Positions 38,347 to 47,751 of a DNA stretch of 64,000 bases are shown here, piece after piece. Within the stretch, counting starts at the first letter, position 1. Each line of letters opens with the position of its first letter. A program made the translations under genes and the position numbers. The stretch is from SXNM01 sp964586155 (lineage in GTDB: Bacteria; Myxococcota_A; UBA9042). The stretch spans positions 124,001-188,000 of the forward strand of contig CAZPHC010000007.1 in assembly GCA_964586155.1 (NCBI GenBank), read 5' to 3'. The notes below the pieces were generated by a model. That model searched no databases. It was not told the DNA's origin and saw nothing but the letters and a program-made list of their open reading frames with translations.

Positions 38347-39603
38347 TCAGGAGCGCGAGGCGCGCCGGGTCTGACGTCGCTCGGGCAGGAAGTCGGCGTC
38401 GCGCAAGAAACGCCCCATCTCAATGAGGTATTCCCCCTTGTCGAGGTGCATGACGTGGCCGCCCGGGAACCAATGCAGGCGGCAACGGTCCCAATGCTCC
38501 CAGAGCAGGCGCGAGTGCTTGGGCGGCGTGACGCGGTCGCCGACGCCGCCGATGATCATGCGCCGCTCGAAGGGCACCTGCGGCCGCCACGTCAGCGGGC
38601 TCGACGGCGCCAGGGCGTGGCGCAGGTCGCGGATCGTCAAGCCACGGGCGTGCAGCATGCTGACGATGGCGCCCGAGAGAGGCCGCCACTCGAGCAGCAG
38701 GTCGGCGAGGCTCGTCACCGGCACGTTGGGGATCGCAAACGCGATCTCCGGGTCGGCCGCCGCGACCAGCGCCGTGGTGCAACCGCCGAGCGAGATGCCG
38801 GTGACGCCGATGCGCGGCACGCCGCGATCCCTGCGCAGGTGTTCGGCGATCACGCGGAAATCGCAGACCGCCTGGGCGAACGCCTCGTTGATCCAGGCGA
38901 TGCCGCCCGAGAAGAAGCCGTGCCCCGAGAACGGCGAGAGCAAGCCGCGGCGCGGCCCATGGAAGGGCAAGGTCATCAGCAGCACGTCGCAGCCGAGCTG
39001 GTACAGGCGCGGCAACGCCAGCATCCACTCGTTGATCCAGCTCTGCTCGGCGCCAAAGCCGTGGATGGCGACGATGGTCGGACGCGCCGGGCCGTCGTGG
39101 CGCCAGAGGCGGGCGACGGCGCGGCGGTTGCGCGCCTGGCGGGCCCAGGACGCCCGCAGACGCGGCAGCGAGGGCTGGAACGGGCTGTCGAACTCGAGAT
39201 CCTCGACCGCGCCGTCGGTCGGCTTGAACAGCGGCACGCGCGCCGGGCGGCAGCGCACCGAGACACGGCGCGTCGGCGGGGCGAAGAAGTCGTCCGAGCT
39301 GCGGCGGCGGATCTGCTCGTCATAGAAGGCGAGATCGGCGTCGAAATGGCTGAGCTCGATCGGGTTGATGCCGAGCGGCACGGCCAGCGCGCCGACCGCG
39401 CTCGCGGCGAAGGTGCGGATGCCGACGTCCATGGCCGAGGTCGCGCCGACGAAGACGCGATCGCGCTGCGTCAGGTCGAAGTCGTCGCCGCGATAGGCGA
39501 AATCCTCGGGCAGGCGGTCCCACCAATCGCCGGCGAAGGTCTCGGGCGGGGCGTCGAGGCAGGTCTCGTGGGCGATGCGCGAGACGACGTTGCTGCGGGT
39601 CAT
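38347..39603 (-). CDS. Alpha/beta hydrolase
   Basis: A 418-residue cytoplasmic hydrolase with no signal peptide. The fold is in the C-terminal two thirds: the oxyanion strand TIVAIHGFGAEQSW, the nucleophile elbow GVTGISLGGCTT (Ser), an acid Asp in IIGGVGDRVTPP and the catalytic His in WFPGGHVMHLD. The N-terminal 170 residues are a family-specific extension. It could be an esterase, thioesterase or lipase-like enzyme; the substrate is not predictable. AGGGAG is six bases before the ATG at 39603, chosen over upstream in-frame starts without a binding site. It is first in a run with the CAP and SRPBCC genes. Confidence 0.87.
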   Translation of the reverse strand: MTRSNVVSRIAHETCLDAPPETFAGDWWDRLPEDFAYRGDDFDLTQRDRVFVGATSAMDVGIRTFAASAVGALAVPLGINPIELSHFDADLAFYDEQIRRRSSDDFFAPPTRRVSVRCRPARVPLFKPTDGAVEDLEFDSPFQPSLPRLRASWARQARNRRAVARLWRHDGPARPTIVAIHGFGAEQSWINEWMLALPRLYQLGCDVLLMTLPFHGPRRGLLSPFSGHGFFSGGIAWINEAFAQAVCDFRVIAEHLRRDRGVPRIGVTGISLGGCTTALVAAADPEIAFAIPNVPVTSLADLLLEWRPLSGAIVSMLHARGLTIRDLRHALAPSSPLTWRPQVPFERRMIIGGVGDRVTPPKHSRLLWEHWDRCRLHWFPGGHVMHLDKGEYLIEMGRFLRDADFLPERRQTRRASRS

Positions 39604-39715
39604 GGCGCTCCCTGCCGCGGCGCATGGCACGCCGTGCCAGGAGCCTAGCAGCGCCACGACGAGCCGGCCAACTTCTGGCCCAGTTGCCACGCCGGCACCA
39701 GGGCGAGGACGTCGG

Positions 39716-42694
39716 TCAGGGCGTGGTCGCGGCGGTCGTGGCGATCGGTGCGGCCTTGCGCGGCCAGACGGCGCGTTCGGCGTAGGCGGTCGGCGCGCGG
39801 CCGTGGTCGACGATGCGCTCGGGGTGCTTGCGGTCGAACGCCAGGTCCGTCGGTCGGATCAGCTGGTCGAGGAACGGTCGCTGCGCCCGAATGGCGATGC
39901 GGCCGACGCGGATCCGCTGGCCGCCGTCCTGCTCGCCCTTGACGACGACGAGGCGCTTGCCGGTCGAGCGGCGGTACAGGCCGACGAAGACGTCGTACTC
40001 GCCGGGCGCCAGCGTCGGCGGCAGCTGCACCAGGGTCCGGTCCTCGATGACGTCGCCGGCGCGCCAGCGGTTGGCCGGGTAGAGCCAATCGCCGGGGACG
40101 TGGTCCACCGGCAGGCGGCTGCCCGGCTTCTCGAGGTGGACGAAGACCCACCAATCCTCTTCGAGCGGCCCGGGCGCAGCGAGCCAGAGCGTGAGGTAGA
40201 AGTCGTGCACGGCGATGGCCTCGGCCGGCAGATCCGCGCCGAGCAGCTTGACGCCGCGCTCGAACTCGACGCTGACGCCGTGGACGTCGGCCGGCGGCGC
40301 GTCGAAGACGACCTCGCGCGGCACCTGGTCGTAGAGCGAGCGCAGCTCGAACAGCGAGAGGTAGTAGCCACGCGAGCGCGGCCAGGTGCGCACGTGCTGG
40401 TAGCGCTTCTTGAATTCCTCGTTGTAGACGCCGAACTGGTAGCGGTTGCTGCCGACCGCCGGGCCGAGCGAGTCCGGCGTCGGCACGGCGTCGAAGCGGC
40501 GCGCGACGTCGTCCATCACCGAGCCGTGCAGGTAGGTCGTCAGGATCACCCACTCGGGCCGCTGCTCGTTGAAATAGGCGCGCATCTCGGCGTCGAACTC
40601 GGGCTGCTTGCGCTGGGCGGCGGTGTCGAGGAAGGCGTGCAGGCCGTAGCTGTGGCGCGTACGGGCGACGACGCGGTCGACCAGGCCGATGAAGTCGAAG
40701 AAGTCGAGATCCGGTGCGTGGTACGGCGTCGAGCCGACGTCCTGGAACGCGACCAGCGCCCCCGGCCGCGCGTGGCGCGTGGTGTATTTGCCCATGTCCG
40801 GGTGGTAGTTGCCCGAGAGGTCGCCGCGGCCGTTCCAGCCCTGCTTCTCGCGCCAGGTGAAGTCCAGCGCGACGCCGACCCAGACCGCGACCAGGACCCA
40901 GCCCAGCGCCCAGGCGCCGCGCCGAAGGGTCGGGCTCGGCAGCCGCGACGCGATCGCCGCGACCAGCGCGTGCAGGCCCAGGCCACAGGAGACGAGCAAG
41001 AAGGGCAGCGCCGGCAGGTACAGGCGATGCCAGTGCATCTCGTCGCGGCCGACCTTGACCAGGTAGGCCATGTGCCCGGCGCTGATGGCGAGCAGCACGA
41101 GCTTCTCGGCGGTGCGCCCCGGTCGGGCGAGCGAGAGCGGCGCCAGCAGGATCAGCAGCCCGAGGTGGTTGAAGCTCCACATCTCGCGCACGGCGGCCAG
41201 GCCCTGCAGCCAGACGAGCAAGCCGCCGCCGGTCTTGACGTAGTAGGTGTTGGGCGCGAGCTCGCCGTAGTAGAGCAGCCGCGCGAGGTGGCCGGGGACG
41301 GTGATCGCGAGGCCGCCGGCGGCAAACGCCAGCAGCACGGCGTCGATCTTGCGCTCGCGCACCGCGCGCACCAGCAGCGGCAGCGCCAGCAGCAGGCCGA
41401 TCAGGTGGATGTCCGGGCGCGTCATGCAGCCAAGGCCGACGAGCACACCCGCGATCGCCGCGTCGTTGCGGGCCGCCCGCGTGGTCGGCTCGCGCCAGCT
41501 GCGCCAGAGCACCGCCGCGCCGGCCATCGGCAGCGCCATCGCCAGCGGCTGCTCCATGCCGCTGGTGGTCCACAGGCCGACCGAGGACGACGCGGCCAGC
41601 CACAGCGCCGGCCACAGCGCCGGCTGCGCCCAGGCCGAGGCCCCGAGGGTCCGGGCCGCCACGGCCATCGCCCAGAGCGTGACGCCGAGCAACGCGGTGC
41701 CGAGGACCTCGGCGACCTGGAACAGGTCGAGACCGAGCGCCTCGAACGGCACCAGCAGCAGCGTCCAGAGCAGGTTCGTCAGCCCCTCGAGCCGGTCGTG
41801 GGCGTTGAAGACCAGGCCCTGGCCGACGACGAGGTTGTGGGCGTAGCGGAACGAGATGTACGCATCGTCCTTGACGAAGTCGATGGCGACCAGGACCGAG
41901 ACGAGGCCGACGAGGCCGACGGCCAGCGCACCGAGGCGACGCAGCCAGCGCGGGGCGTCGTCGGCGGACCCGCCCTGCCCCGGCGCGCCCTCGGCGCCCG
42001 GCGCGGCCTCGCCGCCGGGGCCCGCCCGACGCAGCAGCCAGGCCAGCAGCGTCGCCAGCGCGAGGCCGGCGATCCACGCCCACCACGGATCGAGCACGGC
42101 GAACCAGCGTTGGGTGCGCATCGACGACGGCGTGCTGATCCGGATCGGCCCTGCGTCGCCGTCCGCGACGAGCTCGAAGTAGCTGGCGTGGATGCGATCG
42201 TCCGCGGCGGCGGGATCGTCGACCGCCAGGCGCCGGCCGTTGCTGCGGTCGTAGATGCCGACGCGCACCTCGAGCCGCTGCGGCTGGCAGGCCTCGGAGG
42301 CGCCAAGCTGGAGCTCGACGTGCTGGTCGATGACGCCGTCGACGATGGCGCCGAGCGGCAGGTCGCGGACGAAGCGGCAGGCCGAGCCCGCGGCCTCGAT
42401 ATGGACAAACACCGACGGCGAGCCCGCCAACGGGTGCTCGGCGGTGAACGTCAGGTCGATGGGCAGTGTGCCGCCGAGACGGGCGCGCTCGGGCACGCGG
42501 GCGCCGAGGAAGCGGACACCGTCGGCCATCGGCACGGCGTCGGCCGGATCCAGCCCCGGCGGCAGGGCGGCGCTGGCGCGCGCGGAAGGGAGCGAACAGG
42601 CGAGCGCCGCCAGGACGACGAGCGCGAGCGCGCCGCCGCGATCGCGGCGCAGGGTCGTCGGGCGCGACGGGTTTGGGGGCAGGCGGTCCGACAT
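39716..42694 (-). CDS. GT-C membrane glycosyltransferase with flanking duplicated beta domains
   Basis: A 992-residue inner-membrane protein. A signal or first membrane helix (about 20-38) is followed by a beta domain (about 58-175), a helix (about 198-218) and a multi-pass GT-C core (about 245-650). The core has the active-site loop KDDAYISFRYAHNLVVGQG (Asp276-Asp277), resembling AftB-type arabinofuranosyltransferases. A periplasmic region follows, with a second beta domain at about 810-945. The two beta domains look homologous: VGIYDRSNGRRLAV near 145 matches VGLYRRSTGKRLVV near 904, and both have VFVHIE/VFVHLE strands. It would move a sugar from a polyprenyl-phosphate donor to an envelope acceptor. 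The ATG at 42694 has only a close GAGG. Confidence 0.83.
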   Translation of the reverse strand: MSDRLPPNPSRPTTLRRDRGGALALVVLAALACSLPSARASAALPPGLDPADAVPMADGVRFLGARVPERARLGGTLPIDLTFTAEHPLAGSPSVFVHIEAAGSACRFVRDLPLGAIVDGVIDQHVELQLGASEACQPQRLEVRVGIYDRSNGRRLAVDDPAAADDRIHASYFELVADGDAGPIRISTPSSMRTQRWFAVLDPWWAWIAGLALATLLAWLLRRAGPGGEAAPGAEGAPGQGGSADDAPRWLRRLGALAVGLVGLVSVLVAIDFVKDDAYISFRYAHNLVVGQGLVFNAHDRLEGLTNLLWTLLLVPFEALGLDLFQVAEVLGTALLGVTLWAMAVAARTLGASAWAQPALWPALWLAASSSVGLWTTSGMEQPLAMALPMAGAAVLWRSWREPTTRAARNDAAIAGVLVGLGCMTRPDIHLIGLLLALPLLVRAVRERKIDAVLLAFAAGGLAITVPGHLARLLYYGELAPNTYYVKTGGGLLVWLQGLAAVREMWSFNHLGLLILLAPLSLARPGRTAEKLVLLAISAGHMAYLVKVGRDEMHWHRLYLPALPFLLVSCGLGLHALVAAIASRLPSPTLRRGAWALGWVLVAVWVGVALDFTWREKQGWNGRGDLSGNYHPDMGKYTTRHARPGALVAFQDVGSTPYHAPDLDFFDFIGLVDRVVARTRHSYGLHAFLDTAAQRKQPEFDAEMRAYFNEQRPEWVILTTYLHGSVMDDVARRFDAVPTPDSLGPAVGSNRYQFGVYNEEFKKRYQHVRTWPRSRGYYLSLFELRSLYDQVPREVVFDAPPADVHGVSVEFERGVKLLGADLPAEAIAVHDFYLTLWLAAPGPLEEDWWVFVHLEKPGSRLPVDHVPGDWLYPANRWRAGDVIEDRTLVQLPPTLAPGEYDVFVGLYRRSTGKRLVVVKGEQDGGQRIRVGRIAIRAQRPFLDQLIRPTDLAFDRKHPERIVDHGRAPTAYAERAVWPRKAAPIATTAATTP

Positions 42695-42917
42695 GGCCTC
42701 GATCCATCGGGTGCGGGAGCGACACCGGAGCCCCTCGGGCGTCCGGCCAGCGCCGCTCGCGGGGCTGACGAAGCGGGCAGCATGGCGCAAGGCCGCCCGC
42801 ACGTCGACCCGTCGGCGGGCCGGGATCTTCGGGCCAAACGGGCGATCGACTGGACAGAGCGCCCCGGCAGACGCAGCTTGCAGTGCGGCCGCTGGCGGTA
42901 CGGCAGGAGACAGGACG

Positions 42918-43409
42918 ATGCAACTCGAGATCTGGGCAGGATGGCAGGGCGGCGTGGCGATCGGTCTGTTCACCGCGATGATGCTGTGGCTGACCGGGCG
43001 GGTGTTGGGCATGTCCTCGGCGTACGGCGAGGCATGCGGCGTGCTCGGCGACAGCTACTTCCGCCAGGCGGAGCGCGGCTACGGTCAGCGGTGGCGCCTG
43101 TGGATGGCTGCGGGCCTGCCGATCGGCGGCGCGTTGGCCGTTGTGACGTCGGGCCAGCCATGGGTGCCCGTCAGCGACATGGGCGCGCTCTACGAGTCGG
43201 TGCTGCCGAGGGATCCTGCGCTGCGCGTGGCGGTGCTGGTCGCGGGCGGCGCGATGATCGGCTTCGGCTCGCGCATGGCGGGCGGCTGCCAGTCCGGGCA
43301 CTCGATCGCCGGTCTGGCGCTGCTCAACCCGCCGAGCCTGGTCGCGTCGATGGGCTTCTTCGTCGGCGGCATCGTCATGGTGCAGACGCTGTTCGCGGTG
43401 TTCGCCTAG
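42918..43409 (+). CDS. YeeE/YedE half-transporter, first subunit (PmpA-like)
   Basis: A 163-residue integral membrane protein with about four to five helices. It carries the DUF395/YeeE-YedE signature with a cysteine in a re-entrant loop: SRMAGGCQSGHSIAGLALL (usual form GARLAGGCTSGHG). Full-length family members such as TsuA import thiosulfate; split pairs (PmpA/PmpB) are transporters for sulfur species. The second half is the next gene, 32 bases downstream, so the two probably form a heteromer. GGAGACAGG precedes the ATG at 42918. It is divergent from the glycosyltransferase gene across 223 bases. Confidence 0.87.
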   Translation: MQLEIWAGWQGGVAIGLFTAMMLWLTGRVLGMSSAYGEACGVLGDSYFRQAERGYGQRWRLWMAAGLPIGGALAVVTSGQPWVPVSDMGALYESVLPRDPALRVAVLVAGGAMIGFGSRMAGGCQSGHSIAGLALLNPPSLVASMGFFVGGIVMVQTLFAVFA

Positions 43410-43441
43410 GTCGTTCGATCGCAACGAGGCGGGAGTCGATG

Positions 43442-43936
43442 ATGGCATCACAAATGGACAGTGCGGCGGCGGCGAACGGAGCCGCGGCGAACGGGGCCCC
43501 CCGGACCATCCCGATGGCGGTCTACCTCGCCCTGGGCATCACGTTCGGCCTGTTGCTCTCGCGCGCCGGCGCGACGACCTACGAGTACTACGCGTCGTTG
43601 TTCCTCTTCACGGACTTGCAGCTGATGTGGGTGATCGGCGCCGGCGCCGTCACGGGCGGCATCGTCATCGCCCTGATGCGGCGGGCGCGGCTGCGGGTGC
43701 TGCTGACGGGTGCGCCGCTGGAGCCCGAGGCCAAGCCGATGCGGCGCGAGCTGCTGGCGGGATCGCTGCTGCTCGGCCTCGGTTGGGGACTCGCCGGCGC
43801 CTGCCCCGGCACCGTGCTGGTCATGGCCGGCGAGGGCAAGGTGACGGCGCTCGCGACCATCGGCGGCATCTGGCTCGGCACCTGGACCTACGGCATGCTC
43901 GATCGCCGACGCGCCGTGCGACGCGTCGCCAGCTGA
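43442..43936 (+). CDS. YeeE/YedE half-transporter, second subunit (PmpB-like)
   Basis: A 164-residue membrane protein with an Ala/Asn-rich cytoplasmic leader (about 1-22) and four or so helices. The signature GLGWGLAGACPGTVLV carries the second conserved cysteine loop of the YeeE/YedE fold. With the upstream gene it makes the split sulfur-compound transporter. Of the two adjacent start codons (43439 and 43442), the second is six bases from GGGAG and was preferred. The SRAP gene starts 22 bases after its stop, so the three genes may share a transcript. Confidence 0.87.
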   Translation: MASQMDSAAAANGAAANGAPRTIPMAVYLALGITFGLLLSRAGATTYEYYASLFLFTDLQLMWVIGAGAVTGGIVIALMRRARLRVLLTGAPLEPEAKPMRRELLAGSLLLGLGWGLAGACPGTVLVMAGEGKVTALATIGGIWLGTWTYGMLDRRRAVRRVAS

Positions 43937-43957
43937 GCCTGCCGCCGGAGAGCGCCG

Positions 43958-44686
43958 ATGTGCGGCCGCTACACGCTCAAGACGCCTGCGGCGGACCTCG
44001 CCGAGGCCTTCGATCTGGCCGAGATCCCCGAGTGGGAGCCGCGCTGGAACGTCTCGCCATCGCAGCAAGGCCTGATCGTCGTCGGCGGCGAGGTCCGGCT
44101 GCCGAAGGTGATGCGCTGGGGGCTCGTGCCGGCCTGGAGTGACGGCCAGCTGCGCAGCGCACCGCCGATCAACGCGCGCTCCGAGACGCTGGCGGACAAG
44201 CCGACGTTTCGCGAGCCTTTTCGCCGTCGTCGCGGGCTCGCGCTGCTCGACGGCTTCTACGAATGGCGACCGGCGTCGACGCCGACGACGCTCGACCTGT
44301 TCGGCCCGCGTCCGGCGCCGTCGACCGTGCCGGCGACCGCGACCAAGACGCCGCTCTACATCCAGCGCCGCGACGGCGCGCCGTTCGCCATCGCCGCGCT
44401 CTGGGACCTGTGGCGCGGCCCCGACGGCCAGGAGCTCGAGAGCTTCGCCCTGGTCACGACCAGCGCCAACCGCCTGATGCGCACGATCCACGACCGGATG
44501 CCCGTGATCCTCGACGACGCGGGCTGCGCGCGCTGGTTGGGCGAAGATCCGGGCCCGCTGGAGCCCTTGTTCGCTCCGCTCGCTGACGGCGTGCTGCAAG
44601 CATGGCCGGTGCGACCGCTGGTCAACGCGCCGCGCAACGAGGGGCCGCAGCTGCTGGAGCCCACCGGGCCGATCGAGCGCGGTTGA
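43958..44686 (+). CDS. SRAP-domain protein (YedK/HMCES-like abasic-site crosslinker)
   Basis: A 242-residue cytoplasmic protein. SRAP proteins form a thiazolidine crosslink with abasic sites in single-stranded DNA through Cys2. Here the start Met is followed directly by Cys in MCGRYTLKTP. Other signature parts are present: WNVSPSQ, MRWGLVPAW, INARSET, LLDGFYEW (active-site Glu) and HDRMPVIL (active-site His). An insert of about 25 residues (TLDLFGPRPAPS) follows the FYEW motif. The length is normal for the family. GGAGAG lies upstream of the ATG. Confidence 0.95.
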   Translation: MCGRYTLKTPAADLAEAFDLAEIPEWEPRWNVSPSQQGLIVVGGEVRLPKVMRWGLVPAWSDGQLRSAPPINARSETLADKPTFREPFRRRRGLALLDGFYEWRPASTPTTLDLFGPRPAPSTVPATATKTPLYIQRRDGAPFAIAALWDLWRGPDGQELESFALVTTSANRLMRTIHDRMPVILDDAGCARWLGEDPGPLEPLFAPLADGVLQAWPVRPLVNAPRNEGPQLLEPTGPIERG

Positions 44687-44735
44687 CCGCCCTGGGGGCG
44701 CGTGCTTGTCTTTGCCCCTGAGATTGGAGGTGCCC

Positions 44736-45215
44736 ATGACCCTGTCGCCCGGTTCCCTCGTCGCCGTCCCCGCGGACGTGGACACGCCCGTCGTGTCGCC
44801 GTCGCGCGCGTCCCCGCGTCGCCGCTGGCTGCCGTTGGGAGGCGTCGCGCTGCTGGCCGTGGCCCTGGGAGGCTGCGCGACCAAGGCCGACACCGACGCG
44901 CTGGAAGCCCGGATCGCCGCGCTCGAGGCCCAGGTCCGCGACCTCAAGGTCAACTCCGTGAGCCTGGTCGACAAGGACGGCAAGGTGCACGCCAGCTTCG
45001 CGATGCGGGCCGAAGACGGCACGCCGCAGCTGCTGATGCAGGACGCCGAGGGCCGCAACCGCCTGCTCGCGCGCCTGCACCCCGATGGCACGCCGATCCT
45101 CGTGCTCTGGGGCAAGGACGGCAAGGGCACGTCCTACCTCTCGGTGCCGGGCGAGGGGCCGCCGCAGCTGATGTTCTTCGACAAGGACGGTGGCCAGCCC
45201 GTCAAGCTGCCGTGA
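44736..45215 (+). CDS. Small lipoprotein with coiled coil and DG-rich repeats
   Basis: A 159-residue protein of unknown function. The lipobox VALGGC is at about residue 49 after a long basic leader. A heptad-like helix follows (TDALEARIAALEAQVRDLK), giving a probable trimer or dimer coiled coil. Four short beta repeats then carry the theme DKDGKVHASF, EDGTPQLLMQD, PDGTPILVLWGKDGK, PPQLMFFDKDGG. Such repeats probably form a small beta-prism or solenoid on the periplasmic side. GGAGG is five bases before the ATG at 44736; a TTG at 44706 is in frame but unlikely. It ends 25 bases before the next membrane-protein gene. Confidence 0.78.
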   Translation: MTLSPGSLVAVPADVDTPVVSPSRASPRRRWLPLGGVALLAVALGGCATKADTDALEARIAALEAQVRDLKVNSVSLVDKDGKVHASFAMRAEDGTPQLLMQDAEGRNRLLARLHPDGTPILVLWGKDGKGTSYLSVPGEGPPQLMFFDKDGGQPVKLP

Positions 45216-45240
45216 TCCCGTCGATGGCTTGGGCCTGATC

Positions 45241-46590
45241 ATGGCGCACGACGCGCTGCGCGATCCCCGCCAGGACGCGTCGCCGTGGGCGCTGACGAGC
45301 GCGTTGCGCGTGCTGCCCCTGCCGCTGTGGTGGCTGGCGCTGCGGGCCCTGGGCGCTCACGACGATCCGATGCCGTTGTGGCAGGTCGCCGGGATGGTCC
45401 TGGCCTTGGCCGTCGGCGCCGCTGGTGCGGCGGCTGGCTCCTTGGCCCTGCCGGCGCTGGTCGCGCTGGCCTTGATCAGCGCGGGTCACGCGGTCGCAGG
45501 CGCGGCGGAGCCGTGGCCGCTGCTGCTGGCGGCGATCGCCGGCGCGCTCGGGCCGGGCGCGCTGGGATCGGGCGCACGCCCCGGCCAAGACGCGGGGGTC
45601 CTGATCCGACGCCTGGGCGCCATCGCCCTGCCGGTCGCGCTCTGGGCGTGGGCGACGTCGTCCGGCCCGGCGCCCGGGGGGCTCAGCCCGACCGGCGGCG
45701 CGAGCCCGCTCGGCCCCGACCTGGCCGGCACGTCGACCAGCACCGCGACCACGCGCGTGCTCGAAGGCACCGCCTGGACCTGGATGGCCCTGCTGACCCT
45801 GCTCGGACTGCTCGACCGCGCGCGACGACCACCGCGGGCGCAACGGGCGCGACAGGCGAGCGCGGACGGCGACGCGACCGCGACGCGACGCCCTCGCCCG
45901 GCCGGCGCGAGCATTCGGCTCAACCCCCTGCTCTGGCTCGCGGCCGAGCTCGGCGACGCCATCGTGGCGTGGCTGGTGCTGCCGGCGGCGCTGGCTGCGC
46001 CGGTGACGCTGCTGCGCCTGCTCGCCGGGCGCGGCGCGGCGCTGGCGGCCGAAGTCGGCGGCCATATCGCCGACGACCTGGCGGCGTCGCCGCTGGCGAG
46101 CCGCGATCCCGGCCCGCTGCAGGCACAGAGCCGCTGGGTGGCGCGGCAGCTCGCGATCGGCGTGGCGCTGGCCCTCGGCGCCCTGGGGCCGCACGGCTGG
46201 AGCGCGCTCGGCGGCGCCGCCATGCCGGCGGCGTGGGCCTGGGGCATCGCGGCCGGCGCGCTGGCGACGGCCTCGGTGCGCCTGGTCGCTCCGGTCGGTC
46301 TGCTCGCCGCCGGCCTCGCCGCCGCCATCGGCCCGGTGGCCGTGGTGCTGGCGCGCCCTGGCCTGCAGCTGGCGGTCCGGGCGTTGCAGCGCGCGCCGAT
46401 CCCGGATCTCCGCTCGCTCGGCCTGACCGCCGCCGCGTCCCTGCCGGGCCTGGTGATGGCCGGCACCCTGGCCGCGCGCGGTGTGCCCAGCAGCGGCGTG
46501 GAGCTCACGCTGGCGCTGGCGGCGATCCTGGTCGTGCACGCCGTCGCCAGCGTCGCGACCTGGCACCTCGGCGTGCGTCCACGCGGCTGA
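45241..46590 (+). CDS. Predicted multi-pass membrane protein, function unknown
   Basis: 449 residues rich in Ala/Leu/Gly, with about ten hydrophobic segments (for example LPLWWLALRALG, GMVLALAVGAAG, VGLLAAGLAAAIGPVAVVLA). A Gly/Ser/Thr loop (about 140-180) and an Arg-rich cytoplasmic loop (about 200-225, RARRPPRAQRAR) separate the N- and C-terminal bundles. I see no family motif. Codon use follows the local GC3 pattern, which supports it as a gene. The ATG at 45241 lacks a clear ribosome binding site. It is convergent with the secreted hypothetical gene, 24 bases apart. Confidence 0.68.
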   Translation: MAHDALRDPRQDASPWALTSALRVLPLPLWWLALRALGAHDDPMPLWQVAGMVLALAVGAAGAAAGSLALPALVALALISAGHAVAGAAEPWPLLLAAIAGALGPGALGSGARPGQDAGVLIRRLGAIALPVALWAWATSSGPAPGGLSPTGGASPLGPDLAGTSTSTATTRVLEGTAWTWMALLTLLGLLDRARRPPRAQRARQASADGDATATRRPRPAGASIRLNPLLWLAAELGDAIVAWLVLPAALAAPVTLLRLLAGRGAALAAEVGGHIADDLAASPLASRDPGPLQAQSRWVARQLAIGVALALGALGPHGWSALGGAAMPAAWAWGIAAGALATASVRLVAPVGLLAAGLAAAIGPVAVVLARPGLQLAVRALQRAPIPDLRSLGLTAAASLPGLVMAGTLAARGVPSSGVELTLALAAILVVHAVASVATWHLGVRPRG

Positions 46591-46614
46591 GCCCGCGCGT
46601 CTCGCCCGACGGAT

Positions 46615-47751
46615 TCAGGGCGTGCGCACCGACGCGGGCCCCTCGCCCGTGCGCTCCCAGGCGTCGCCCTGCCCCGTCAGCCACTGCGCCGGCACGACCA
46701 CGTCGCCGACGAGGCCGAAGCGGCTCGGGTAGGCGCCCATCTTGCTGCCGGATTCGACGCTGACCGACGCCTCGCGCACGACCTCGAGCAGGCGCTGCTC
46801 GCCATCCTTGACCCAGGCGCAGCGGACCAACATCGGGTCGAACCGCGGGCCCCACATGCGGCAGGCGGGCGCGTCGCTGCGCAGCTTGTCGATCAGCAGG
46901 AACTGGCCGTTGCTGCCGAGCCGCGTCTCGCCCGAAGCGGCGATCGGGTAGGCGCCGGTCGCCGTCTGGTTCGAGGTGAAGAGCTTGCCCTGGTGGACGA
47001 AGGTGGCCCAGGCGAAGCGGGTCTTGCTGTCGAGCAGGACCTCGGCGCGGAAGGGGCCGCGCACGTCGAGCTTGCCGAGCTGCGTCGTGGTCTTGGCGCC
47101 CGGCGTGGTGCGCGTCTCGTCGTAGCGGACGCTGCCGTCCTTGGCCACGGTCAGGACCTTGGTCGCCCAGCTGTCCTTGCGCTGCCAGACGCCGACCAGG
47201 GCGGCGCCGACGCGGGCGGTGACCTCGGCCGACGCAGGCCCCGCGGACTTGCTGTGGCTGTGCCAGGGCACGAACTCCGACGCGAGCATCGGCAGGAAGA
47301 CGCGGTCCGCGAAGCCCTTGCGCCCCTCGTGGACACCGCAGCGGCCGATCGCGGCGACCACGTGGTCGGCCGTCTCGAGGCATCCCAGCGCCTCGGCGGG
47401 CAGCGTCGTGCAGACCTCGCTCCAACGCTGGACGCCGCGATCGAAGGCGACGCCAACGGCCTCGGGATCGGGCACCCCCAGCGTGGTCGCGGCGCTGACG
47501 GTGTCAAAGCGCAGCATCTTGGCCAGGGACGCGCAGCGGTTCTCGACCGTCCAATCCGGATGCGCGATGCGCGGGAAGCCTGGGGCGGCGGCTGGCCGGG
47601 CGGCGGCGGCCACGGGCTTGGCAGCGGCGGCGGACGCGGCCGGCGGCGTCGCCAGCGCAGTCGACGCCATCGGGACGGAGAGCGCCGCGGCGCGCGCAAT
47701 GAACCGCAACACCAGGCCACGCAGGCGCGGGCGATCGAGTCGAGTGGACAT
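46615..47751 (-). CDS. Secreted protein of unknown function
   Basis: 378 residues. An N-terminal signal (basic RLRGLVLRFIARAAALSVPM, with cleavage around ATPPAASA) and an Ala/Pro linker precede a folded domain. The early part (about 65-150) has paired cysteines (ENRCASLAKM, VCTTL, LGCLETAD, IGRCGVHEG) and is probably helical. The rest (about 165-365) is beta-rich with strands such as TKVLTVAKDGSVRYDETRTT and ends APACRMWGPRFDPMLVRCAW. There is no catalytic motif. AGAGGAG is six bases before the ATG at 47751. It follows the kinase gene on the same strand after 105 bases and might be co-transcribed with it. Confidence 0.7.
   Translation of the reverse strand: MSTRLDRPRLRGLVLRFIARAAALSVPMASTALATPPAASAAAAKPVAAAARPAAAPGFPRIAHPDWTVENRCASLAKMLRFDTVSAATTLGVPDPEAVGVAFDRGVQRWSEVCTTLPAEALGCLETADHVVAAIGRCGVHEGRKGFADRVFLPMLASEFVPWHSHSKSAGPASAEVTARVGAALVGVWQRKDSWATKVLTVAKDGSVRYDETRTTPGAKTTTQLGKLDVRGPFRAEVLLDSKTRFAWATFVHQGKLFTSNQTATGAYPIAASGETRLGSNGQFLLIDKLRSDAPACRMWGPRFDPMLVRCAWVKDGEQRLLEVVREASVSVESGSKMGAYPSRFGLVGDVVVPAQWLTGQGDAWERTGEGPASVRTP

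Noticed and set aside
39645..43451. A 1268-codon minus-strand frame overlapping the GT-C gene
   Set aside because: Arg/Pro-rich out-of-frame shadow. The real frame gives the membrane helices and the DDAY motif.
39575..43936. A 1453-codon open frame on the plus strand
   Set aside because: Only its last 164 codons (43442-43936, PmpB-like) are real. The rest is antisense to the GT-C gene and has shadow composition (Arg/Asp/Val-rich, no domains).
44706..44735. TTG start for the small lipoprotein
   Set aside because: The ATG at 44736 has GGAGG at ideal spacing; the upstream start has none.
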